From Amblyomma americanum (Eukaryota; Arthropoda; Arachnida; Ixodida; Ixodidae), in assembly GCF_052857255.1 (NCBI RefSeq), contig NC_135505.1, positions 63,402,149-63,466,148 on the forward strand: a stretch of 64,000 nucleotides of DNA, in the 5' to 3' direction. The notes beneath the pieces were generated by a model. It saw only the letters and a list, made by a program, of their open reading frames with translations, was not told the DNA's origin and searched no databases. Made by a program: the position numbers and the translations under genes. Below are positions 54,962 to 64,000 of the stretch, piece by piece. Positions within the stretch are counted from its first letter, which is position 1, and the number at the start of each line of letters is the position of its first letter.

Positions 54962-56803
54962 TATACGACTTGGCCGCTATAGTGCGTACACCCGAAATTG
55001 GAAAATGCGCCTAGCAGTGCTACCGCTCGAAAAAAAAATTGAGACAAGAGTATCCTAAAGCTCATGACTTCGCCACCTATTCATCGAGATTTGTCCTTTC
55101 ACTTCAGCTGCTCAGATATTTAAGCCACCTGCATGCTTCATCCGGATTCTCTGAAGCACTGAATAGAGGCTGAAGTTTTCACCAGCTGCGCCTGCAGCTT
55201 GTAATAGACATTCAGGACGCAACTACTAACTTCTTCCACATGATAAGAGGATTGACAATTATTATGCGATCTGGCGTTAGCGTGCACGAGTACTAAACTG
55301 CAGACACATTCTTGTTATTTCTACCTATAGAGATGCATGTCCCAGCCAGCAGAGGGTAGCGTCAGAGTGGCCATATCACCTAGCGTCAGTGCAGGGTGAT
55401 GACCTCAGTCGAGGAGAAAAGTGGCACAAGCTAGCCCGGAATGAATGTCTACGCACGGCTTACTCTAGCAAAATGTATATACTAATGATGCAAAAATATC
55501 TCTGTGCATAGAAGAATTCATGGAAGCACGCTGTTTTCGTGACTTTCGCCTTCATTGAAATTGTTTTGCTTTTGAGCTGAGCTCCAGAAAAACGGTGAAG
55601 CCCAGAAGGGCGGCACCGGGCATAGCGCCCAGTTTCCGTGAGAAATGCACAACCCTTGCCAATTTAAAAATTTTTTTGTAAGCCTGCATAATATCATAAT
55701 CTGCAAAATGACGCTCAGATACCTTACACGTGTCAGGCTGCCATTTCTCATTGCAAGGCAATCTGTCCTCCCACATGGCCGCAATTGTGAGGCAATGGGA
55801 AAAGCGTTTTTGCTCCCACTTGCGCAACCGGGAGCAAAAAGCAGTGTAGCATATGTAACACATTCGAGAAGCTCCCACGTCTCCAGATTTCACCCCGCAG
55901 AATTTTTCGCCAACACGACAAGCGCCGTGCACACAAACCTCAGACGCGAATCCCGTGTAGCTGCTTGCTACTGCAGAGAATGAAGCTCCCGCGCCGGCAG
56001 ACGATGCACAAATTCTCGGCTACAGACCCAGGAGTTCGCGCGACCTCCGCCCAAGCAGTCTCCCATAAAGTGCTGAATTTAAAATTGCCTAGAAACGTTG
56101 CACTACACTGCCATTCCTTTGCAAATGGGTGAGGATTCTATTAATTTGTCAGGTATTTCCAGCCACGACGTGCAAGGTTCTGTAGAATATCACTCCATCC
56201 AGGCAAATAATGTATGTTTACCTTAAAATCAAACATCAGGACTCCGAGAAAAAGAAATTACTCAGTTTCTAGGAGCCACGAAAACTGCATGTATTTGTCC
56301 TAAATGTCCAGTTATCTTAAACCGTCTTAGGGGCAGCGGCCAGAAGCTAATTAGAGGTGGAATTCATACACTCCTACACATTCTATTGCCATAAGAATAA
56401 ACCCATTTTCTTCGAAAATAATGGGGATCCTCTTCCACACCGTAGCAGAGACGGGAAACAAAACATTCCTTTCCCATCTAAAGAGTTATGCCAGTTTCGG
56501 ATAACCAAAGCGCCCTCGATCTGACTCCATAGATTAAGATTTATCGAACACAAACTCAAGACTCCTTGTCAAAGAAAGTGAGAAAAATTGGATCAAACAA
56601 ACAACGAATTGGGGCCACTTGTCATCTTTTGTGTCCAAGAACGCCTCCTCAGTTTTTATTCTATTGCGAATGAGACCTTTTTCTGCACTTCGGGACAACT
56701 TCCAGGCTGTGGGGATTAGCCTAACGACCTATCACGTTATTCTTTGCGGCCACACTGTCATTGTCTTCCTTTTGTTATGCCTTTCCAGCGCTCTCTTTTC
56801 ATA
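54962..56803. other. No gene recognised
   Basis: It lies in the first large M13 intron. Frames up to 126 codons (55552-55932, minus) have no domain. The missing M13 exon with the F/Y-x-C-G-x-W segment was searched for here without success. Confidence 0.45.
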
Positions 56804-56819
56804 GATGGATGGATGTATG

Positions 56820-56894
<75 letters not shown>

Positions 56895-57086
56895 GGCTGG
56901 ATGGATGGATGGATGGATGGATGGATAGTTGGATGGATGGATGGATGGATGGATGGATGGATGGAAAGATGGATGGATGGATGGATGGATGGATGGACGG
57001 ACGGACGGACGGACGGACGGACGGACGGACGGACGGACGGACGGACGGACGGATGGATGGATGGATGGACGGATGGATGGATGGAT

Positions 57087-57124
<38 letters not shown>

Positions 57125-57170
57125 ATGGATGGATGGATGGATGGATGGATGGATGGATGGATGGATGGAT
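56804..57170. repeat. Tetranucleotide array GATT, GGAT, GGAC, GGAT
   Basis: (GATT)n from about 56820 to 56893 gives way to (GGAT)n, then (GGAC)n about 56996-57051, then (GGAT)n again to 57170, with a few interruptions. Long Gly-Trp-Met-Asp and Ile-His-Pro-Ser frames across it are artefacts. Confidence 0.96.
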
Positions 57171-57860
57171 AAGACTGAACCCTTTAAATCGGGCGGTGGC
57201 TACAGCCACCTAGCCTTGACTTATGAAATTTTACTCGTCTTGATTTAACCACCAATAGGACAACCTTCGCGAGGTTACTTCTACCCGCTTAAAGCCTACT
57301 TTCCCTTCACTGTCGTTAAACCCCAATTCCTTGGGTTAATCATCCCCGCTGCTTTCTACTATATGGTGAAGCCCTTTACAGAAAAGTATCAAGTGGTCAG
57401 CCGTTCATTCCTCCTCTCCGCACGCAACGCACAGCGTGTTTATCCCGTGGCACCTGACTGCATATATCAGTCCGCAAAACTCCCGTCTTGGCCTCAAACA
57501 ACAAAGAGCTCCTATAATTATCATAGATCTTTTCTTTGGAAATTTCCTGTTTAAAGATCCTGCATGTTCCCAGTGCCGATTTCGTCAGCATCCCTGTTTT
57601 CCACATGGCTCTGTCTGTTTCTTTAATCTTTTTCTTAACCTATAATTGCTGATTTGCCCTACTACTGTGTGCAGATATTGGCTTGTCACTTTTCTTGTTC
57701 GCTTAACTGCTTAAATTCTTGCGCCTTGTGGTGGCAGCCAAGAGAACTTGAGAGGCTTGTCCCGTATTCCTTGTAAGCAGTTAAGAAACAGATATCTTGA
57801 CCACCGTGGAAGAGTGGACCTGACGTAACTAAAGAAGCAACAGGTCTAATAAGGCGGAGG
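57171..57860 (-). mobile_element. Probable dispersed repeat ending in (ATCC)n tail
   Basis: Directly after the array comes AAGACTGAACCCTTTAAATC, GGGCGGTGGCTACAGCCACC and CGAGGTTACTTCTACCCGC. I associate this string with a very common tick repeat whose 3' tail, on the minus strand, is an ATCC array. No intact coding frame was recognised. The upper boundary is approximate. Confidence 0.45.
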
Positions 57861-58316
57861 TAAGCGCTCACAAGAGATTTGAACCGTAATCTGATGCACA
57901 CAACTTTTCATCGGGTACAGGCTGATGCCACAACTTTTTCTCTTTAAGCTGATGTGGGCAGGAGCAGAGAGGTCGCGCTGCCACTTCCAATTTGATACTG
58001 CGAGATTTGAGTCATATAATTGCATTTCGGGCAGATGGCAACAATTTAGCGCGGAATAATTCACATGCTTCGCACGCCGCTCGATAGGTGGCAGCTTCTG
58101 TATTGTTTGCGTGGCATAAACGATGACTGACAGTCTACTGCAGAAGCCGTGTGTAATGAGTCTCGTGTGCGTCATTCTGTCGCGACTGCAATGTGTATAA
58201 TTATATATGCAACTATTTTAAATTAGTTGCCGTCCTTGTGTCTTCGCCCCTGGCCACGAGCGTCACACTAGGTTCAGGAGAGCACAACATGCCGAAGACG
58301 GAATCTCGATTCTCAC

Positions 58317-58762
58317 CTGTAGAAGTCGTCGCACGGATGCACGCTGCTGTCCAGGGAGCGCCTCGGGTCTTCGTCCAGATAGAAGCAACCCTGCTGACAG
58401 TTTGCCATCCAGCCCGTAAGTACGACGGGCGTCACGAACAGCGTCGCCGACGCGGCCGCGGTGAGGCAGACTACAAACGAGGTGTAGCGGAGCCAACGGC
58501 CATCGTGCGAGGCGTCCTCGGGAGGGTACCACTCCGGATCAAGGTCGCCTCTGGTCACCGCGATACGCTGCTTGCGACGCTTCCCGGAGTCCTTGTCCCT
58601 GCACTGCTCCGGCACGTGCCGGCCGCCGACATCTTCTCGCACTGAGAAGCGTTCCTGTGAGCCCGCCACTAGAACAGACTCCACAGCACCCGACTGAACT
58701 CGTGCTCTCTGAACTTCTGAACTCCTTTGCATCAAATGATAAAAGATTGAGACCACTAGCAT
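58317..58762 (-). CDS. Neprilysin-like M13 metalloendopeptidase, N-terminal exon
   Basis: The minus-strand frame begins at an ATG (58762; a second ATG is at residue 11) and ends at a strong donor, ACAG|GTGAGA (58317/58316), in phase 2. It encodes a basic, polar cytoplasmic tail of about 90 residues (KRRKQR inside) and one hydrophobic segment at residues about 94-117 (SFVVCLTAAASATLFVTPVV). The ectodomain then starts with CQQGCFYLDED, RRSLDSSVHPCDDFY. The C-x3-C, then S-x-[DN]-x-S-V-x-P-C-x-D-F-Y pattern is the signature of neprilysin/ECE (MEROPS M13) type II membrane peptidases, which cleave peptides outside the cell. The true start is uncertain: an in-frame TGA lies two codons above the first ATG, and an acceptor inside the frame is possible. 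The HExxH zinc site is not in the window. Confidence 0.8.
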
Positions 58763-60602
58763 TGCTCAAAGCGCATGAAGAAAGAAATTGCAGCAATAGA
58801 AACCGCTGCACCAACCATGCACTTCTCTTCTTCTTCCGCGTGTGCTGTCTCGCGGCGCACACGGCGACTTAGGTTGATGTCTACTAGGCTGCGATTTCCG
58901 TGCATTAATTCAAAACATGGCAGAGTTGTAGCAGGTTAAACATTTTTCCAGCTGTTGTTATATCGGACAAATTGCTATATTTAAGAAATCACACGGGGAG
59001 CCTCAGAACGTATACTCCGGCAGAAATGTCGACATGCTCCAGGTCTCATTGTTGTCCATCAGCCGCAATCAGCCTTTGAGCCGTGTGTCGCATTTCCCGT
59101 ACCGTTAATATCAATGAGGCCTTTGTTCCTGCGCACGTCCACATCATGTGGCAAACGCCGTATTAGCGGCCTGGGTTGAATATTTCGAACTTGTGCTGAA
59201 CCGCCTGAGTCTCCTTCAGTTCCTACATGCTCCTCCAGTCCCTGGGCCCCCCTTCTAGTTGTTATACTCGTAAAACACACCTGCTCCGCTTCCGTTATGA
59301 GGCATAGGCCAGGTGCTCATTAGTATCACGCCACGTGTAATTCTTAAACGTGACGGCAAGATAGGACGAATGGAGTGGAGACATAAGGAACGCTGGCATT
59401 AGCGTTCGGAAGTTGATTTATGCAGGAGTATGCTTTCCTCTCGTTAACTTTTTGAGCATCTCCTTGCGTCCAAGGTTTCTGGACGCGTATTGCTCTTTTC
59501 TTCTTTAAAGCATGGATATCCTGAAACGTTGATTGTCTCCGTGGAGTAGGCCGGCTTCCGAACTACAAACTATTTTAAATATGGCTTCAATGAGAGCGCA
59601 CAAAGCATAAAGTTCTATGACAAGCGAGTCCGGATTGTCCCAAATGTAGTCACGATTGGAAGCGCTCAGCGTGTGTCGGGCTAGCTGTTGCTGTAGTAAC
59701 GTTTGTTTCTACATGAGCAATGCGTCCATATCTCCTGTACACGTTCCTGCAATCAACCTTAGATGTTGGTTTATTATTTAGCACGGATTTTAGATGTCTT
59801 ATATTTTCGTTAACGTCGTGAGCGTTCACTGAGGTAATTGTGTCCTGTTCTTTGTTTTAATTCTCTGCTCACTGATTAAGGCATAAGAGCTCATTATGGT
59901 CAAAAGTCTTTCCGCCTCTGGCTGTTCATTAACACCAGTCAGTGCGTACAACTCTGCATATTCTCATAAACTCCGGACGAGAGTAATTTTGAAACAGGCA
60001 TGACGGTGCGCACTGCGTTCCTGTTTCTTATTTCGAGCGCCGCCCGTCTTCGCCTTGCCAGGGCGCGGAATCGAGCCTCATATACTCGCTGTTGAAGCAC
60101 CTAACGCGCAAGACTTCGGTTGATATCCCTACAGGTTCCTTAGAACATAGATGATAAGCCTTTGACACATTGTCAGACATGCAAATTGTCAATCTTTGCA
60201 AGACGTACGACTTCGTGATAAATGCTGCGCAGCTGCTTCACAAGTTGTAATATGTGATTTTAAGAGATGTGCGAGTAGTACTTTCTATAAACCAAATTAA
60301 ATGCGCATAGTGCAGCTCTGCTACCGCGTGCGTAAGATAGCAATGATTTGGCTAAAATTGCGCCAAATACGAATCAAAAATTTTGTGGAACTTTATTTGT
60401 TATTGCGAGTAGTCAATGAAAAATTACGAAAAACAGCGAAGCGCTGGTTTCGCAGTTATTGCTGTTGTTTTTAAAAGACGCAACACTGATCTCCTTGTGC
60501 GAGACCGCAGCACGAAGTCGTTGTATTCAATTTTTCATTCTCATGTTGCACTTATAAAAACAGTAACTTTAGTTGGCGGTAACGGAATACAATAAACCAG
60601 CG
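58763..60602. other. No gene recognised
   Basis: It lies upstream of the M13 N-terminal exon. Short frames only. A promoter for that gene could lie here but no TATA/Inr pair is convincing. Confidence 0.45.
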
Positions 60603-60914
60603 CTACATCTCGGTGCATGAGACGAGCGGCAGCTTCATATTAGGCATCGCCTCCGAGGTGAGGCTTTGTTTCCTGAAACTGGCTGGGTCCTGCCGAGTCG
60701 TCCAATCTCTGAGGCAATGTGTGATGATATCGTACGCCGCCACGCGAATAGACCGCACCGCTACGCTGAACCCTCCATTCAGTGACTCTACATCCGCGCG
60801 TACCAATGGCAGCAGCAAGGTACGCAGCCTGTATTGTCCTAGCTTTCGGAAAAGTCGTGGTATAAAAATACGGCAGGCCTGATTCCAACTTCGTGGCAGT
60901 AATTCGAAAACCAC
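60603..60914 (-). pseudogene. Unidentified exon-like frame
   Basis: A 103-codon minus-strand frame includes YRLRTLLLPLVRADVESL, SVAVRSIRVAAYDIITHC and LRDWTTRQDPASFRKQ, with GC content above its surroundings. It reads like helical-repeat protein, but I recognise no family. A GACAATACAG acceptor-like site near 60826 would start an exon in this frame. It may be a decayed exon. Confidence 0.22.
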
Positions 60915-61124
60915 TGGAAACTTGAGGACATATCCGGATCTTTTGCGAGTGCTTTCAACATTGACCCTTTTATTCGTTCGAAGTGTCGCATAGGAAGATA
61001 GTTGATTCGGTATTCGAAATTGACGAATATTCGCACACCCCTAGTGATATTAATTTTTGAGCCTGACTCAGAGGCACGCTGAAAGGTGAGTCTCTCTGAT
61101 TGTCGTGGTGCTGTGGACAGTATC

Positions 61125-61142
61125 GAAGATACATGTATCTTC
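61125..61142. repeat. 18-bp perfect palindrome
   Basis: GAAGATACATGTATCTTC lies within a stretch rich in GTATCG and TATCGG units. Similar units recur at 63405-63525. Confidence 0.7.
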
Positions 61143-62429
61143 AATACTCTCTTTAGATGTATTTGTGAATCGGTATTAGGCGTTGCTTGCCAAAAATGAA
61201 AGTATCGGAGTATCGGCATCAAAAATGTACTTTTAGTTTAACGCAAATTTAAGCTATACCCCATATTAAAAAAAATATTTCTATAAATTTAAGGCTGCTG
61301 TGAGTCGCACATTGTGCCAGCGGCACTCACAGACAGTAGCACACTGGAAAGAGGAAATAATAAGGTACTAGCGACGCTAACGCCGCTGGCCCGTTCATTC
61401 GTTCTTCTTCCTTCCTTTGTTGTTTGGCAGAAAGAGGGCGCACACGTTGCGCTTCTGCCCACTTGATGACAGAAGAGACGACGGGACGGGCTCACCGGCA
61501 TGTAGAAACAACACGCTTCGCCCCTATTTAAAATCTCGGCGGTAGCCAACAGAAAAGGATAACTGTCGACTTCGTACTCAGAAGTTACAGAAAAATTTCG
61601 TTGCGCACACGACGAAACAAACACAGGAAAGAGTAGGACAGAAGACCAGGAAAGCTATGCACCAACTCGCCCAGCAAGAAGTTCTACAATACAGAAAGTT
61701 TGTTGTTGAGGTTGTAAGCATGACAAATATTACGCTCTTTACCACACGTTAGTCAATCGGGATCAGCGAAGGGTCATCAGCTAACGCATTCCTTTCATTA
61801 GGAGGAGCAGGCTGCAACAAGCCGTTCTTTGAAGAAGCGCTAGTGAAAGTTAAGTTTCTTAACTCCACCTCAACCATCCTCGTACCTACGTGGCTGTGCT
61901 CGAGCGAAATTCGCTGATAAAAGGCACTTTCATAAAAGAAAACATACCAACGTGGCCATGTGCGCCTGTAGAGACGCTGTCTTGAATCGCTTGACTGGGG
62001 TTATCAAAGCTGTTTTTTTTTACTTGAAATTTATTGCCATTTTCTTGCCTCTTGCTTCTATTCAAGTTTTTAAAAATAATGGTCAACGTCTATGTGTCCT
62101 AAACAATTTCCTTGTGAAATGACCGTTCGGCATTGCAAAAGAACGGAGCTTGCAGTTTTCAGTTGAGGGAAGAGAAAGTCAATGGTTAAATACTGTAATA
62201 ACAAATGAAGAACACCACCAACAGATTCAAGTTTATTCATTTAGACAATCGCTCAGAGACCGGTTCGAATAATGAATATTAGCTTTAAAAGAAATTTATA
62301 GGACGGTTGCCGCTGGTTAGTGCGAATTTCAGCGACAGCTGTCCAGGTAGTTATACGTTATGGTATGTTAAGGTAGACAGTATGAGAGCTGCCTCTCACC
62401 TGTATAGTTATTGGGCAATATTTTTAGTT
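61143..62429. other. No gene recognised
   Basis: A 111-codon minus-strand frame (61289-61624) has no domain. No RNA gene or known repeat is seen. Confidence 0.45.
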
Positions 62430-62900
62430 TTCGCACACGTAGCCGTTTTTCGTCTCCATCTTTTCTACTGCCCTCCGGTCAAGAAGCGTACCGCCGCCTT
62501 TGATCCTCTCCTCGGCTGGTGGGTTTCGCAGCAGCTCCCTCCGATAGACCGTGCTGCATTCCTCCTTCCTCGGTACCACCCTTACTCCTCTTTTCGCGTT
62601 AATCACGTTCCTTATGGTTACCCTGGTACGCCTTCCAACACTGTCGCCGTACCCTCATTCCACGGCAACCTTCCTTCTCCTTTCAGGGCAACTGCTCACC
62701 GGTTTCCCCTTCTCCATACCCTCGTCCTTCCAGGGTAACCTTCCTCCGGTTGAGGACTCCTCAACTCTCCTCCTTCCATAACCGCCCTATGGATGGTTCC
62801 TGTGGCAAGCACCAATAGGAAGCTTACGCATCTCTCCGCACACATCATACATTCCTCCTTCCTCCTTCGACCACCCTCCAAGTGGCTACCATGGCAACGC
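62430..62900. repeat. Pyrimidine-rich degenerate repeat with GGTAACC/GGCAACC motifs
   Basis: C/T-rich sequence carries TATGGTTACCCTGG (about 62615), CACGGCAACCTTCC (about 62662), CAGGGTAACCTTCC (about 62731) and TACCATGGCAACG (about 62886) at irregular spacing. It looks like a drifted tandem array. Confidence 0.4.
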
Positions 62901-64000
62901 ATCCACGGGTTACTTCGACGACTACTACAGACAACGACATCGACATGCTATAATGATGAAAAACAGCGAAAACTAGACGGAACACACAAGAGAAAGAAGA
63001 CACCACGAGCGCTTTTGCTTTGTTTTTATTTTTTGATTGTAATTTTTTTACGATTACCCACGAAATTACTCAAACTTCTCCTTTCTACGACACACTACTA
63101 AGATGCGAAACAAAGCAACTAGTTCTTAACAGCTCTGGGTGTAAAAGAATTTGGTAGGCTCTTTATTGAAGTATAGTTTCAACGTCCCAGTGGCTTCACT
63201 CGAGTGCTAAAGATTTCACAAAACTACATGCGCCGACTGATTGCATGAAGAAATGCTCATGGCCGGATTCTTTTAAACTGTTTCAAACGTGGTGCGCTAA
63301 ACCTCCATAAACGAAACGAAACATGAAATTTGGAAATCATGCAGTAATTTCTTAATCGACAAACCGTAATCCCAGCTTTATTATTATTGCCGATTTTAGG
63401 GATGCATGGAGGTGTCGACGATACAGTATCGAGTATTTGTATCGGAGATTATTTTTGGCTCGTTATCTTGCATCGTTAAAGAAATACTATTTTTGAGTGT
63501 ATCGGCTATCTGTATCGATAATAATTTTTTTCCCTGTGTAGTGCCCATGGTTTCTCTCAAGCTGCATTTTCGTCCGCTTTTTCTTATCCATGTGAATTTA
63601 GTTTTCATTTTGCGACTAACCGTTGGGGCCATCTTCGCGGTAGTACTCTTCAAGTGAAATATGTGTTCGCCAGTAAATGAATGTTTCCCGCCTCTACCTG
63701 TCTATGATGATAAATAGTCAGCATAAATCTTATGCCGCAGCTGTTGCATTGCTGCGAACATTTATGCCAACAGTATGAGTGGTGTATTAGATTATAAAGG
63801 GTCAAAGCTTATCATAGGGCACACCTCTATTAACGCGAGAGCGTTAATAATCCCGTTCCACGGAATATACGGCGTTCAAGAAAAACAGGTAACCAATCTT
63901 GCCACCTATGTCACGTGACCGTGTGACGTTATCAGAACCATCCAACCATGGCAGTTGTGAGATATATTACATAACCTCACCCCTGGCTGTCTTTAAAACT
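62901..64000. other. No gene; GTATCG-rich and CACGTG-bearing repeat pieces
   Basis: 63405-63525 holds several TATCG units (ACAGTATCGAG, GTATCGGAG, TGTATCGATAAT). 63909-63960 has TCACGTGACCGTGTGACG, similar to the block at 3388-3450. No coding region was recognised. Confidence 0.45.

Noticed and set aside
55552..55932. The missing M13 exon with F/Y-x-C-G-x-W
   Set aside because: The minus-strand frames here lack the C-G-x-W pattern and suitable phase 2 to 0 splice sites. A FVC string near 55930 is not followed by G-x-W.
56799..57248. Frames rich in Gly-Trp-Met-Asp and Ile-His-Pro-Ser
   Set aside because: They are translations of the tetranucleotide array.
58193..58645. A plus-strand gene of 150 codons
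   Set aside because: It is antisense to the M13 N-terminal exon, which has a membrane segment, family motif and donor site.

Overview
This window looks like nuclear DNA of a chelicerate, most likely a hard tick (Ixodidae). That is inference. It rests on the tRNA-headed SINEs, the mix of Gypsy, I-type LINE and Penelope-like remnants, the long dinucleotide arrays, and a neprilysin-type (M13) peptidase gene split into small exons across very large introns. There is nothing bacterial here: no operons, no rRNA, no CRISPR array. Most open frames are antisense or chance frames.

Host genes are sparse. The best supported is a minus-strand M13 metalloendopeptidase gene. Its exons lie at 58762-58317 (cytoplasmic tail, membrane anchor, start of ectodomain), 54508-54380 (ectodomain helices) and probably 38325-38000. 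The splice phases show that linking exons were not found, and the HExxH catalytic exons must lie outside the window or be unrecognised. Weaker host candidates are a trypsin-like exon (8055-7939, minus), an unidentified GC-rich exon-like block (about 2199-1972, minus), and a small two-exon gene (44147-43839, minus) with a TATA box, a CRE palindrome, an SF-1/FTZ-F1-type site and a poly(A) signal.

Mobile DNA dominates. At 14757-21905 is a nearly full-length but dead LTR retrotransposon with two LTRs of about 825 bp and a 4-bp target duplication. Its internal order is Gag, zinc knuckle, protease, INTEGRASE, then reverse transcriptase and RNase H. This is the rare Gmr1-like arrangement, not the usual Ty3/Gypsy order, and the Gag has a SCAN-like region. 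At 40080-43190 is a truncated Gypsy element with the ordinary order (PR-RT-RH-IN). At 26165-29672 is an I-group LINE with endonuclease, RT and RNase H. At 31125-31640 is the 3' end of another LINE (minus). At 34715-35395 is a Penelope-like element tail with a GIY-YIG domain. At least four kinds of tRNA-headed SINE are scattered through the window.

Simple repeats are conspicuous: (AT)n(GT)n at 25919-26144 and 48134-48730, (AT)n at 47745-47812, tetranucleotide arrays at 56804-57170, and a degenerate TTTA-rich tract near 45470-45850. Two foldback elements (46403-46531 and 54771-54961) and clusters of CACGTG motifs are unexplained structure. The remaining stretches, especially 21.9-25.7 kb, 31.6-34.7 kb, 44.4-46.4 kb and 58.8-64 kb, hold no gene I can support.
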